This document shows, piece after piece, positions 27,636-37,691 of a DNA stretch of 64,000 nt; positions within the stretch are counted from its first letter, which is position 1, and every line of letters starts with the position of its first letter. The stretch lies in assembly GCA_030066975.1 (NCBI GenBank), contig JASJAO010000006.1:1-64000 (forward strand), read 5' to 3'. The notes beneath the pieces were generated by a model. The model was given only the letters and a program-made list of their open reading frames with translations, made no database searches and was not told the origin of the DNA. A program made the position numbers and the translations under genes. This DNA is from Henriciella sp. Lineage in GTDB: Bacteria; Pseudomonadota; Alphaproteobacteria; Caulobacterales; Hyphomonadaceae.

Positions 27636-29708
27636 ATGAGACGTACAATAGGATGGGCTGCAAGTGCGATCGTGTTGGCAGCAGCTGCGCCAGCAACCGC
27701 GGACAATCACGGTGATTACGACAATCGCTTCACCGCAGAGCGCGTGTTCGACATTGAATATGCAAGTGACCCGCAGGTCTCCCCGGATGGCGAGACGATT
27801 GTTTATGTCCGTCGGTCCATGGACCGCCAAACCGATATGGACCGCGGTGACATCTGGGTCATTGATGTGGACAGCGGTTCGCACCGTCCCCTAATCGCGG
27901 GCGGGGCCTCGGCCAGCAGCCCGCGGTGGTCACCAGATGGGACACGCCTTCTCTATTCAACCTCAACCGAGGATCGACCAGACCTTCGGGTGCATTTTAT
28001 GGACACTGGAGAGAGCTATTCTCTCGGCCAGTTCTTTCAGGGGCCGCGCAGCGCGACGTGGTCACCAGACGGCAAAACCATTGCGTTCACGATGTTCACG
28101 CCGGGTGAAACGCCGAGTTTCGCGAAACCTGTGAAAGCGCCCGAAGGGGCCACCTGGTCAGAGCCGGTTCGCGTGTTTGACGATGTTACATTCCGGTTCG
28201 ATGGCGCGGGGTACCTGAAAGAAGGAGCGACCCACGTTTACACCATATCCGCTGAAGGCGGATCGCCTCGTCAGATCACCAGCGGTGAGGTTGATTTCAA
28301 CGGGCCAGAATGGCTCAGCAATGACGTCTTGCTGGTGAGTGGCAATGAAGCCGAAGATCGTGAGATGGACCCGATCGAGAGCGAGATCTATCGCATCGAC
28401 TTGAACGATCTCTCCCGCACCGCCATGACCGACCGCGACGGACCTGATCAGGGGGCAACAGTTTCACCGGACGGCAACACCATCGCTTATTTCGGATATG
28501 ATGATCAGTTGAAAGCCTACCAGCATACCGGGCTATATCTGATGGACGCCGATGGCTCCAACAAGCGCCAGGTCGCCGAAGGGTTTGATCGCTCTTTCGA
28601 TGCTGTGGCCTGGTCTGCTGACAGCAGGACCTTGTATGCGCAGATTGAAAACGCGGGCGAGATTGATGTTGTGTCGATTGACCGCCGCGGCGAGATCGAA
28701 ACGGTGATCACAGGCGTTGGCGGCACATCTATCGGACGCCCTTATGCCAGCGGCAGTTTCAGCGTCTCGAACACATCACGCCCGGTCTTTGCCTACACGG
28801 CAGGGTTCGCCGACAGGCCCGCTGAGATTGCGGTTCAGGGGCCCCGCGTTGATGACCGTGTCCTAACCGATCTCAACGGGGATACGCTGCCTTATTTCGA
28901 CATGTCTCCAATCGAAGAGTTCAAAGTCTCTTCGTCCGTTGATGGGCGCGAGATCGAAGCTTGGGTCGCCTTGCCGCCGGACTTCACTGCCGATGGTAGC
29001 TTCCCGATGATCCTGGAGATTCATGGCGGGCCATATGCGATGTATGGGCCGTTCTTCTCCTCGGAAATTCAGCGTTTCGCGGCGGAGGGTTATGTGACGG
29101 TTTACGTCAATCCGCGCGGCTCAACCGGCTATGGTGAAGCGTTTGCGCAACTCATAGATCTTGCCTATCCCGGCAATGACCACAACGATCTTATGGACGT
29201 GGTCGATGACCTTGTGGCGCGAAACTATGTCAGCGAAGATCGATTGTTCATCACGGGTGGATCAGGCGGCGGTATCCTGACCGCATGGGCGGTGGGACAG
29301 ACCGACCGTTTTGCGGCGGCCGCCTCAGTTAAACCTGTGATCAACTGGATGACCATGGCGCTCGCGGCTGACATTGGGCAGCTGATCCGTCGTCACTGGA
29401 TCCGCGCCGATCCATGGAGCAACCCTGACGCGTTTCTGAATTTCTCTCCGATCATGTATGTCGATAAAGTGACCACGCCGACCTTGCTCATGGTCGGAGA
29501 AGAGGACTGGCGCACGCCGACCTGGGAAGCCGAACAATTCTACACCGCGCTTAAAATGAACGGCGTTGAAACCGCGCTGATCCGTATTCCGGGATCACCG
29601 CACTACATTGCCGGTCGTCCGAGTCGTTTGATTGCCAAGACCGACAATATCATGGGCTGGTTCGCCAAGTTTGATCCGGCCAAAACCGAAGACGCGAGCG
29701 AGGACTAA
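27636..29708 (+). CDS. S9-family prolyl-oligopeptidase-type peptidase
   Basis: A 690-aa exported serine peptidase. The frame opens at 27522, but the ATG at 27636 starts a signal peptide (RRTIGWAASAIVLAAAAPATA) and has GAGGGA upstream, so it was chosen. WD40-like propeller repeats (DPQVSPDGETIVYV, SPRWSPDGTRLLY, SATWSPDGKTIAF, GATVSPDGNTIAY) precede the alpha/beta-hydrolase domain with Ser543 in GGSGGG, Asp624 in GEEDWRTP and His656 in GSPHYIAG. Members release dipeptides or acylated residues. Its stop overlaps the convergent gene by 4 bases. No link to the purine genes is evident. Confidence 0.92.
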   Translation: MRRTIGWAASAIVLAAAAPATADNHGDYDNRFTAERVFDIEYASDPQVSPDGETIVYVRRSMDRQTDMDRGDIWVIDVDSGSHRPLIAGGASASSPRWSPDGTRLLYSTSTEDRPDLRVHFMDTGESYSLGQFFQGPRSATWSPDGKTIAFTMFTPGETPSFAKPVKAPEGATWSEPVRVFDDVTFRFDGAGYLKEGATHVYTISAEGGSPRQITSGEVDFNGPEWLSNDVLLVSGNEAEDREMDPIESEIYRIDLNDLSRTAMTDRDGPDQGATVSPDGNTIAYFGYDDQLKAYQHTGLYLMDADGSNKRQVAEGFDRSFDAVAWSADSRTLYAQIENAGEIDVVSIDRRGEIETVITGVGGTSIGRPYASGSFSVSNTSRPVFAYTAGFADRPAEIAVQGPRVDDRVLTDLNGDTLPYFDMSPIEEFKVSSSVDGREIEAWVALPPDFTADGSFPMILEIHGGPYAMYGPFFSSEIQRFAAEGYVTVYVNPRGSTGYGEAFAQLIDLAYPGNDHNDLMDVVDDLVARNYVSEDRLFITGGSGGGILTAWAVGQTDRFAAAASVKPVINWMTMALAADIGQLIRRHWIRADPWSNPDAFLNFSPIMYVDKVTTPTLLMVGEEDWRTPTWEAEQFYTALKMNGVETALIRIPGSPHYIAGRPSRLIAKTDNIMGWFAKFDPAKTEDASED

Positions 29709-30853
29709 TCCAGCATATCCGGCGTTGGGATCGTGTCTTCATACACATCCCAATTGCCGGTGATTTCATCGAGAACAACACCGCCGACAAGATAAAGTGC
29801 TTCGACGGAGGCCTCGAGGCCGGCATAGCCTTCATTCTCTGTGAGCAGGTTTTCCGCAGCCGTCTTTCCCGGCGGTTGCATTGTGTAATTGCTGCCGGTG
29901 CGCAGGACCATGAACCGGTTTTTGTCGGCGCGACCAATCTCATGCAGATAGGCAACGGATGAGAAGGATCCGGTATCTTCCATCGCGGATGTAACGAAGT
30001 CGGAGTTTCCATCACTCCAATACGCGACCCATTCATTGGCCCACGCATTCATGATCGCGCCGTGCCAGAACGTCATTGCCGCGAGGTGGCCGCCCTTGAG
30101 CACAAAGGGCGGCAACTGCGCGTTCGGGTGTTCTGTATAGAGGTCACGCGTCTCCTTCAGACCCTCTAGATCCGGCAGTTCCAGACCCTTGGTCAGCTCA
30201 AAAGCCCAGTCCCGGAGCGCCTCATTGATCAGGAACATCTCACCGCCATTGGCTTCAGGGCGCGGCTGACCATAAGGCTCTTGCGTCCGCCGCGCGAAAT
30301 AGCCTGTCGGCCAGTCCTCCGGCTTCTCACGCGCATCGATATGGTGGGAGAGGTCGCCATCGACTAAATAGGCCGACCAGACTGCGGACCCGATCGAGGC
30401 ATCTTCGGGATCAATCCCGGCAATGCCCGCCACCAGCCAATAGGACTTGCTGAGATCAAATCGGGGATCGAGCCCCAGTGCCATCACCGATGAGGCTGAC
30501 CGGATCGACCCGATCCCGGTCACTGTGGCCAGGACCTGATCTTCGGCATTGTAGTAGAGGTCATGATGGCCATGCGGGAATGGGATAGCGAGATCAAACG
30601 GGCGACGTTCTTTCCAGAGCTGGAATTCACCCGCCGTGTCGCCTTCATCCTCACCAATCTCAAACATGGTGACCAGCACCGCTTTCACAGGCAGCGGTGT
30701 GGCGCACGGGGCTGAAAGGTCACACAGTGTGACCGTTGCCGGTTCCTGCTCGACCATGGCAGTCGGCCCTGTCGCGCAGGCAGAGACAAGCACTGGTGAT
30801 ACCAAGGCGAGTACGCCGCATAAAACTCTGTTTCTCATTCCCTGCAGCATCAT
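29705..30853 (-). CDS. Purine nucleoside permease (NUP family)
   Basis: A 382-aa protein with a signal peptide and lipobox (VLVSAC). It matches the PF06516 nucleoside-permease group: VKAVLVTMFEIGEDEGDTAGEFQLW, LATVTGIGSIRSASSVMALGL, WLVAGIAGIDPEDASIGSAVW and FLHEIGRADKNRFMVLRTGSNYTMQPP-like elements. Despite the name these proteins resemble nucleoside phosphorylases and are probably periplasmic enzymes or binding proteins. It lies among purine genes, with guanine deaminase divergent 211 bases away. GAGGACAG precedes the ATG. Confidence 0.85.
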   Translation of the reverse strand: MMLQGMRNRVLCGVLALVSPVLVSACATGPTAMVEQEPATVTLCDLSAPCATPLPVKAVLVTMFEIGEDEGDTAGEFQLWKERRPFDLAIPFPHGHHDLYYNAEDQVLATVTGIGSIRSASSVMALGLDPRFDLSKSYWLVAGIAGIDPEDASIGSAVWSAYLVDGDLSHHIDAREKPEDWPTGYFARRTQEPYGQPRPEANGGEMFLINEALRDWAFELTKGLELPDLEGLKETRDLYTEHPNAQLPPFVLKGGHLAAMTFWHGAIMNAWANEWVAYWSDGNSDFVTSAMEDTGSFSSVAYLHEIGRADKNRFMVLRTGSNYTMQPPGKTAAENLLTENEGYAGLEASVEALYLVGGVVLDEITGNWDVYEDTIPTPDMLD

Positions 30854-31064
30854 CTGTCCTCACTCAGTAAAGTCTTTGCAAGGTTGAAGATAGAGCCTGG
30901 AGGAGGTCAACAGATTCCGATGCGTGACAGCGGCACGCTCTTGGATTGACTAGAGCGGGTTCAGTGGTGAGATCGATTGCTACAAATCCGTCAATTGCGC
31001 GGGCGGGCAAGAGTCACAGCTTCTGTGGGCTGTTCGCACGGTATTGATCCGGTATGCTTTGGTC

Positions 31065-32378
31065 ATGACAGCGTCACCCCTTTCCCAAGTCCTCAAAGGA
31101 CGATTGCTCACTTTTTCTGATCGCCCCCGGTCGGTCGATGATACCGAATCATATGCCTATTGGGCGCATGGGGCCCTGGCGATACAGGGCGGCAAGATTG
31201 TGTGGCGCGGGGACGCGGCAAAGCTTCCTCAGGTGTATCAGACCTGGCAGGTGATGGATCATCGCGACCATCTGATCTTGCCGGGGTTCATCGACACCCA
31301 CACGCACTTCCCGCAGATGGGCGTTATTGGATCATACGGGGCGCAGCTGCTGGATTGGTTGGAGACCTACACATACAAACAGGAAGCGCGGTTCGAAGAC
31401 ACGTTGTATTGCCAGACGGTCGCGAACGCGTTTCTGGATGAGTTAATCAACAATGGCGTCACAACCGCCGCGGTCTATGCCACCTCTCATCCTGGCTCGG
31501 CCCACGCGCTGTTCGAGGCCGCACACGCCCGGGACATGCGAATGATTGCAGGCAAAGTGCTGATGGATCGCGGCGCCCCGGACGCAGTCTGTGACACACC
31601 GCAACGCGCTTATGACGAAAGCAAATACCTGATTGACGCCTGGCACAATGAAGGGCGTTTATCCTATGCCATCACACCGCGTTTCGCGATCACATCTTCG
31701 CCCGCGCAGCTAGAACTGATGCAGGCTTTGGCGGCGGAAAATACCGGCTGCTACGTCCAGACACATCTGTCAGAAAATCAATTCGAAATTGACGAGACAC
31801 TCCGTCTCTATCCGGCCGCGAAAGACTATACTGGCGTCTATGAGGACTATGGCCTCTTGGGCCCGCGCTCTCTGTTGGGGCACTGTATCCACCTGTCAGA
31901 CCGCGAGCTTGGTGCCCTGAAAAATAGCGATTCGATAGCAGTCTTCTGTCCGTCCTCAAACCTGTTCCTCGGCAGTGGCCTGTTCGACTATAGCGGCATG
32001 ATTGAGGCCGACATTCGCGTCGGGTTCGGAACAGATGTGGGCGCTGGCACCAGCTACTCCATGCTGGCCACCGCCGCTGACGCCTACAAGATCTGCCAGT
32101 TGAAAGGCTATAGTCTCAACCCGTTTGAGAGCTATTTCGGCCTGACCCTCGGCAATGCCCGCGCGCTCTCGCTCGAAGGCAAGATCGGGACACTCGAGGT
32201 CGGAACAGAAGCTGACCTTTGCGTTCTCAATAGCCATGCAACATCAGCGATGCGTACGCGTATGGAAAGTGTGAACTCGTTGGCCGAAGAATTGTTCGTG
32301 CTGCAAACGCTCGGCGATGATCGCAGCATTGCCGAGACTTATGTCGGTGGTCGGGCCCGGAAAACCTCGGCGATCTAG
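31065..32378 (+). CDS. guaD: Guanine deaminase
   Basis: Converts guanine to xanthine and ammonia in the cytoplasm, feeding xanthine dehydrogenase. The 437-aa amidohydrolase shows the metal-binding HTHFPQ, the substrate-binding Q and W in GAQLLDWLETYTYKQE, THLSENQFEI, LLGHCIHL and FGTDVGAGTSYSM, all typical of GuaD. The frame opens at a TTG at 31044, but ATG at 31065 fits the family start better; neither has a strong ribosome site. Its stop overlaps the convergent LOG gene by 4 bases. Confidence 0.93.
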   Translation: MTASPLSQVLKGRLLTFSDRPRSVDDTESYAYWAHGALAIQGGKIVWRGDAAKLPQVYQTWQVMDHRDHLILPGFIDTHTHFPQMGVIGSYGAQLLDWLETYTYKQEARFEDTLYCQTVANAFLDELINNGVTTAAVYATSHPGSAHALFEAAHARDMRMIAGKVLMDRGAPDAVCDTPQRAYDESKYLIDAWHNEGRLSYAITPRFAITSSPAQLELMQALAAENTGCYVQTHLSENQFEIDETLRLYPAAKDYTGVYEDYGLLGPRSLLGHCIHLSDRELGALKNSDSIAVFCPSSNLFLGSGLFDYSGMIEADIRVGFGTDVGAGTSYSMLATAADAYKICQLKGYSLNPFESYFGLTLGNARALSLEGKIGTLEVGTEADLCVLNSHATSAMRTRMESVNSLAEELFVLQTLGDDRSIAETYVGGRARKTSAI

Positions 32379-32953
32379 CGCTCCTCCGGTTTAAGCCATT
32401 TTTTGACCTGCGGCGGTTCATACGTCACCAACTTGTCGACAAGGCTGGCGGGATCATCGCCGGTTAAGGCCATCTGGCGGTGGACAGAGCGGACAAAGCC
32501 TTCCTCAACCATAACATCAAAGAACCGCTCCAGTGCATTGTAGAAGCCATTCACATTGTAGAACGCGAGCGGTTTGCGATGGACGCCCAATTGCGTCCAG
32601 GTCCAGACTTCAAACGTCTCTTCCATCGTGCCGATGCCGCCGGGCATACAGATGAAGGCATCTGACAAATCGTGCATGATTTGTTTGCGCTCATGCATTG
32701 AGTTTACAATATGGAGCTTCGTCAGCCCTTCATGGGCTTGCTCCAGTTCGAACAGTTGACGCGGCAACACACCGATCGCTTCTCCGTCAACCGACAACGC
32801 GCCATTGGCAACCGCGCCCATAGTCCCATCCCGCGCCCCGCCATAGACGACGCCATAGCCCTTGTTTGCGATTATGGCCCCCAGGTCGTAGGCGGCCTCC
32901 ATATACACATCACCGCGGCCAGTATTGGAGCCGCAAAACACACAAATTCGCAT
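32375..32953 (-). CDS. LOG-family nucleotide 5'-monophosphate phosphoribohydrolase
   Basis: A 192-aa member of the LOG/TIGR00730 group, which splits nucleoside monophosphates into base and ribose phosphate. It has the N-terminal CVFCGSNTGR, GVVYGGARDGTMGAVANGAL, and the signature PGGIGTMEETFEVWTWTQLGVH with the PGGxGT loop. In this setting it may release purine bases for catabolism; in other bacteria the function is unproven. A GGACG site precedes the ATG. Confidence 0.9.
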   Translation of the reverse strand: MRICVFCGSNTGRGDVYMEAAYDLGAIIANKGYGVVYGGARDGTMGAVANGALSVDGEAIGVLPRQLFELEQAHEGLTKLHIVNSMHERKQIMHDLSDAFICMPGGIGTMEETFEVWTWTQLGVHRKPLAFYNVNGFYNALERFFDVMVEEGFVRSVHRQMALTGDDPASLVDKLVTYEPPQVKKWLKPEER

Positions 32954-33430
32954 TCAATCGTCCTTCTGAAATCGTAATGGCGCGACGATTCGTTGATCAT
33001 CTTAGCCATCGATTTGTTGGTTTTTAGTCACATGACAGATAAAAACCGAGCGCAAATTACTCTTCACGTGTGATGCAATAATTCGCTCGCTTCGGCAAAA
33101 ATCAATCTCTCTTGTCGGATAGACCGGAATCGGTGAGTCGCCAGACCAATAATCACCGCCCTGATTATCGTTCAATTCGTGGCCCGCTGGAAGGCAACTC
33201 TGAAATTGAGTGCGCAAATTATGAGCACGCTTGGTCTAATGAGCGATGATCTGTCTTGCAGCGCTGAAGCAACATGAAGCTGACGTTAACCTTTGACTTG
33301 AAGTTGCCGGAGTGATCTTCGGCCCTTCGTCTCCGCATTGGAGTGCACTGATGCGTTGGTCGAGTTGAGGATTGTAACCTTTTGCCGGTCTCAAGCAGAG
33401 CCGTCGAAACCCAGAGAAAAGATAGTTGCG
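32954..33430. other. gene-free region between LOG and TonB receptor genes
   Basis: About 475 bases with no supported gene. It must hold the divergent promoters. The right part carries frames of weak coding character only. Confidence 0.45.
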
Positions 33431-35926
33431 ATGAAACATCACACCATGTCGTTAATGGCGCCTGCCGCCGAGTCTCCCAGAATTGGTTGGTCCGTGTCCG
33501 CACGGACAGCGGTTGCCGCAGCCGCGCTCTGTCTGTCTATGCCCTTGGCGGCGACGGCCCAGGAAGACCCAGCCGAAGATGAAGTGCTGACGCAGGAAAC
33601 CGTTGTCGTGACCGGCAGCCTTCGCGCACTCCCGGTTGAGGACGTGGGTTCGGTTTTCGGCTTCGATAAGACACTGGTCGAAATTCCCCGTTCAGCGTCA
33701 ACGATCAGTGCGGATCAGATTGAGCGTTTCGGGATTACCGACATTTACGGCCTTGTCGCACAGGCTCCAGGCACATTTACCAACTCTTTCTTTGGCGTCG
33801 GTGGCGCGCTGGATATTCGCGGACAGGCAGGTGAGACCTACTTCCGCGGTGTCCGCCGGCTCGACAACCCGGGCAACTATCCAACCCCAATTGGCGCCTC
33901 TGACCGGATTGATATCGTTCGTGGACCGGCTTCACCCATCTACGGACCGTCCAAATCCGGTGGCTACATGAACTTCGTGCCAAAGACCGCGCGCGTTGGG
34001 TCTGGCTATATGGATGAGGCGGAAGGTGAAATTCGCTATACTGGCGGCAGCTGGGACAAGAGTGTTCTGTCCGCATCCGTCACAGGCCCTGGCGAGATTG
34101 CTGGCAAGGAATTTGGGTATCATCTCTACGCAGAGATCGAAGACTCCGACAGCTACTACAATAATATCTACACAGAGCAGACCATATTGCAGGCTGCGTT
34201 CGATGTCGGCATCACAGACAAGCTCCGCGTCGAGTTCGGGGCGATGTATCATGACTATGACGGTGTTCAGAACGGGGGTTGGAACCGTCTGACCCAGGAC
34301 CTGATTGATGATGGCACTTACATTACCGGTTCGGCGCAGCCGCTTGATACCAATGGCGACGGTCAGATCGACGCTGCTGAATCTCAAGTCCTGCAGGATT
34401 CAATCGGCTCTGATTTTGACAATCTTCAATTCGGAAACTTTTCAGCAACCGGACCTGACAATTTCTCCGATGACGACTTCGTCGGCACGCTGTTCCCTCT
34501 GGAAAACACCGGCACGGCAACTCTTAGCCGCAAAGACACGCTGGCGGGCGAAGACGATTTCCTGATCAACGAAATGATCACGCTCTATGCCGACTTCATT
34601 TATGAAGGCAGCGATGATTTCGAGATCAAAAATCAGATGTTCTACGAAGCCTATGAGAACCTGAACGAGAATTCTTACGGCTTCTCCCAGTTCCACGACA
34701 GCTGGGTGTTTGAGAACAAGCTTGTTGTCAGCAAAGACTTCGATTTTGAAGGTCTGGATATCGCAACCCAGATCTCACCTTCTGTCCGTCATACGGACTT
34801 TGAGCACGGCGATGACTTTACCTACGAGTATTTCCATCGGGTAGATCTGACCCAAGGCTATGATGCCCGCTCTGACCGACTTCTCTCAACAGAGTCCGGT
34901 CTCGACTACGATAATTTCGTTGTCGGTGATTACACGAATTGGGCTTTGGCCGGTCTGGTGGACGCAGAGTTTGACTTCGGTCTCAACCTCTTGCTCGGTC
35001 TGCGCTACGACACGATCGACGTAGAATCGACCTCGATCGGTTGGCGCCTGCTTGACGTTGACGCTGTCGGGCCGTCTTCACAACCAGATGTCACAGAGTC
35101 TGGTGAGGACGATGGTGTCTCCTGGAATGTCAGTGTCTCTTATGAACTGCCAATGGGCATTATTCCTTATGTGACACTGGCTGAACAATCCGTCGTTGTT
35201 GCCGGGCAAGGCGCGGAAATCGGGCCGAGCGACATTACCGGGGAATCCTGGTTCAGCGCGACGGAACTGACCGAATTCGGCATCAAGGGGAATTTCCTGG
35301 ACGACCGGCTATATGCTGCGATCTCATACTATGAGCAGAACCGGACGGACCGGAACGTTCAGTCGACCACTGTGAACCAGGACATTCGCACCGAAGGTAT
35401 CGAAGCTGAGGTCCGCTGGTCTGTCACGGATAAGCTCCTGCTGACAGCGGCATATACCAACACCGAAGTCATCAACGAGACTTTCCTTGAGAACGGAACG
35501 GCGTTTAGCTTCTACGGCGCAGAGGATCTCAACAATGTCACTGACCCATCGCTGACCTATGGCGGTCAGCCGCTCGGGAACGTGATCATTGAAGACGAGG
35601 ATGACGCCAAGCGGGCGGGTATCCCGGAGGACCTGTTCTCTCTGACAGCGACTTATGCGTTCGACAACGGCCTGTCGTTGAGCGGTTCTGTCGTAGATGT
35701 GCCGAAGGTCTATTCAGGACAGTCTCAGGTCGTGGAACTGCCAGCCTACACGCTGGTTGATATCGGCGCGAGCTATGAGTTCGACAACTGGTTGTTCAGG
35801 CTGACGGTGAAGAATGCAACGGACGAAGAATACTTCCGCGCAAACTTCACCGAACTGTTCGGATCGACAATCGTCCTGCCAGAGCCGCCTCGCAGCTATC
35901 AGGCATCTGTGATCTACAAGTTCTAA
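33431..35926 (+). CDS. TonB-dependent receptor in the purine region
   Basis: An 831-aa outer-membrane receptor. The ATG at 33431 starts a long signal peptide (TAVAAAALCLSMPLAATAQ); the frame open from 33338 has none. A TonB-box-like TQETVVVTGS is followed by the plug (RSASTISADQIERFGITDIY, DIRGQAGETYFRGVRR, DRIDIVRGPASPIYGPSKSGG) and a barrel ending in VIYKF. Its neighbours are guaD and LOG on one side and the NCS2 permease and xdhAB on the other, which suggests purine or nucleoside uptake. Plug sequences of this type also occur in siderophore receptors, so the substrate is open. Confidence 0.9.
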   Translation: MKHHTMSLMAPAAESPRIGWSVSARTAVAAAALCLSMPLAATAQEDPAEDEVLTQETVVVTGSLRALPVEDVGSVFGFDKTLVEIPRSASTISADQIERFGITDIYGLVAQAPGTFTNSFFGVGGALDIRGQAGETYFRGVRRLDNPGNYPTPIGASDRIDIVRGPASPIYGPSKSGGYMNFVPKTARVGSGYMDEAEGEIRYTGGSWDKSVLSASVTGPGEIAGKEFGYHLYAEIEDSDSYYNNIYTEQTILQAAFDVGITDKLRVEFGAMYHDYDGVQNGGWNRLTQDLIDDGTYITGSAQPLDTNGDGQIDAAESQVLQDSIGSDFDNLQFGNFSATGPDNFSDDDFVGTLFPLENTGTATLSRKDTLAGEDDFLINEMITLYADFIYEGSDDFEIKNQMFYEAYENLNENSYGFSQFHDSWVFENKLVVSKDFDFEGLDIATQISPSVRHTDFEHGDDFTYEYFHRVDLTQGYDARSDRLLSTESGLDYDNFVVGDYTNWALAGLVDAEFDFGLNLLLGLRYDTIDVESTSIGWRLLDVDAVGPSSQPDVTESGEDDGVSWNVSVSYELPMGIIPYVTLAEQSVVVAGQGAEIGPSDITGESWFSATELTEFGIKGNFLDDRLYAAISYYEQNRTDRNVQSTTVNQDIRTEGIEAEVRWSVTDKLLLTAAYTNTEVINETFLENGTAFSFYGAEDLNNVTDPSLTYGGQPLGNVIIEDEDDAKRAGIPEDLFSLTATYAFDNGLSLSGSVVDVPKVYSGQSQVVELPAYTLVDIGASYEFDNWLFRLTVKNATDEEYFRANFTELFGSTIVLPEPPRSYQASVIYKF

Positions 35927-35955
35927 ACGAACAGACAGATCCAAAAACAATCAGA

Positions 35956-35989
35956 CCCGGCGGGCCTCATGCTCGCCGGGCCTTTTTTT
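35956..35989 (+). terminator. Rho-independent terminator after the TonB receptor
   Basis: A perfect 7-bp stem (CCCGGCG with CGCCGGG) around an 11-base loop, followed by CC and a run of seven T, 30 bases after the stop codon. Confidence 0.88.
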
Positions 35990-36009
35990 ATTGCCTCAGA
36001 GTCGGGTCT

Positions 36010-37305
36010 TTAGCCCTCGAGGAAAACAAACTTGATCAGGAACAGGATCGCCAGAACCGCGACGCTGGGGCTGAGCTTCTTCCACTGACCCGCGCCGAGC
36101 TTCAGGGCAGCATAAGTGATAAAGCCAAGGCCGATCCCTGTGGCGATCGAATAGGTCAGCGGCATCGCCACCGCCGTAATCACTGCCGGAACGAAGGCCG
36201 TCATATCATCCCAGTCCACCGCTGCCAGGCCGCCAACCATGACGCAGCCAACAAAGACCAGCGCCGGTCCCGTCGCGTAACTCTGGATCGCGCTGGCCAG
36301 CGGGGCAAAAAACAAGGCGACCAGAAACAGCATCGCGACCACAATCGCAGTCACGCCAGTCCGACCCCCGGCCTTCACGCCGGCAATACTCTCAACATAG
36401 CTTGTTGCAGACGAGGTGCCGACGACCGCGCCGACCATGGTTGCCGTACTGTCGGCCAGCAGCGCCCGGCGCAGCCCGAGAATCCGACCATCCTTGTCCA
36501 ACAAGCCCGCCTTGTGCGCGACAGCGACCAGTGTGCCCGCTGTGTCAAACACGTCCACGAACAGGAAGGAAATCACTACGATCACAAGACCAAGCTCAAA
36601 CGCCTGCGACCAGTCGAGCGCAAACAGGGTCGGTTCGACCGACGGCGGCAATGACACGATGCCGGAGGGCTCTGAGACACCGAGCAACACGCCTGCCGCC
36701 GTAATGGTCAGCATGCCGATCAGGATGCCCCCGGGGATCTGTCTCGCCTCCAGCACGACGATCAGAATGAAGCACACAATGGCGAGAAGGGCAGGCGGTG
36801 CTGAGAGGTCTCCCAAGCCGACCAGCGTTGCTGGATTGTCGACCACAATGCCGACACTGGTCAGCCCAATCATGATCAGAAACAGGCCGATGCCGGCTGA
36901 AATGGAAAGTTTCAACTCCATTGGAATGGAGTTGATCACCCATTCCCGGATCGGCAGGACACTGATAAGGACAAACAGCACCCCGGACAGGAACACCGCC
37001 ATCAGAGCAGCTTGCCAGGGGATGCCCATGCCGAGCACGACTCCAAACGTGAAGAACGCATTCAGTCCCATGCCGGGCGCAATTGCGATCGGAAAATTGG
37101 CGTACAGCCCCATGATCAAGGTGCCGATGGCGGCCGACAGGCACGTCGCCACGAAGACCGCGCCCGGATCCATACCCGCATTGGCGAGAATGTCTGGATT
37201 GACGAAAATGATATAGGACATGGCGAGGAAGGTCGTCATGCCCGCCATCATTTCGCGCCGTAGCGAACTGCCCCGCGCCGTAATTTCGAAGTATCGATCC
37301 AACAT
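36010..37305 (-). CDS. NCS2-family purine permease (AzgA/GhxP type)
   Basis: A 431-aa inner-membrane protein with many hydrophobic segments. The sequence matches the adenine/guanine/hypoxanthine branch: REMMAGMTTFLAMSYIIFVNP, PIAIAPGMGLNAFFTF, DVFDTAGTLVAVAHKAG and GTSSATSYVESIAGVKAGGRTG. It would import purine bases by proton symport for the guaD/xdh pathway. It is divergent from xdhAB with a 386-base spacer containing a long perfect palindrome. GGGAGGCGC precedes the ATG. Confidence 0.93.
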   Translation of the reverse strand: MLDRYFEITARGSSLRREMMAGMTTFLAMSYIIFVNPDILANAGMDPGAVFVATCLSAAIGTLIMGLYANFPIAIAPGMGLNAFFTFGVVLGMGIPWQAALMAVFLSGVLFVLISVLPIREWVINSIPMELKLSISAGIGLFLIMIGLTSVGIVVDNPATLVGLGDLSAPPALLAIVCFILIVVLEARQIPGGILIGMLTITAAGVLLGVSEPSGIVSLPPSVEPTLFALDWSQAFELGLVIVVISFLFVDVFDTAGTLVAVAHKAGLLDKDGRILGLRRALLADSTATMVGAVVGTSSATSYVESIAGVKAGGRTGVTAIVVAMLFLVALFFAPLASAIQSYATGPALVFVGCVMVGGLAAVDWDDMTAFVPAVITAVAMPLTYSIATGIGLGFITYAALKLGAGQWKKLSPSVAVLAILFLIKFVFLEG

Positions 37306-37691
37306 GATGCGCCTCCCGTTTCACGTTCAGAAGCAGCGCGCTAAGGCGTGCCGCTCTGCTTCCGTCATGCTTAAGGCGCGTCGGTCATTCATCAACGCTT
37401 GAGTTTTGACGAGTGAAAACGGCATCGTGGCGGCCTGATTTTAAAGCCGTTTCGAAGAGCGCTGCTCAAAACCTGACATCTCGCCGAAGTGCACGAAAAT
37501 AGGCAACGCACCCTCGATGAACGCGACGGTTGCAACAGATGTTGCAACCGTTCTGGCATCAAGCGCTCTCAAAATGCGCGCTCTCGACTAGACCTTGGGC
37601 AGTCCGGGCGAGAGCTGAGAGTCGCACCTGAAACCGCCTGACAAAAAGCCCCAAACGCGGCAGGATAGGCAAAAGTACTGGAGAACAGCCA
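37306..37691. other. divergent promoter region, NCS2 permease / xdhAB
   Basis: Gene-free 386 bases. It holds the palindrome at 37526-37551, 140 bases before the xdhA start. A ribosome site GGAGAA lies just before the xdhA ATG. Confidence 0.5.
37526..37551. promoter_or_regulatory. 26-bp perfect palindrome, candidate operator for purine genes
   Basis: Two 11-base arms (ACGGTTGCAAC and its exact complement) separated by AGAT. It lies between divergent purine permease and xanthine dehydrogenase genes, has no T run in either direction and is in no coding region, so an operator is more likely than a terminator. Confidence 0.6.

Noticed and set aside
35956-35989. terminator read as an operator palindrome
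   Set aside because: The stem is followed by seven T residues directly after a gene end, so termination explains it.
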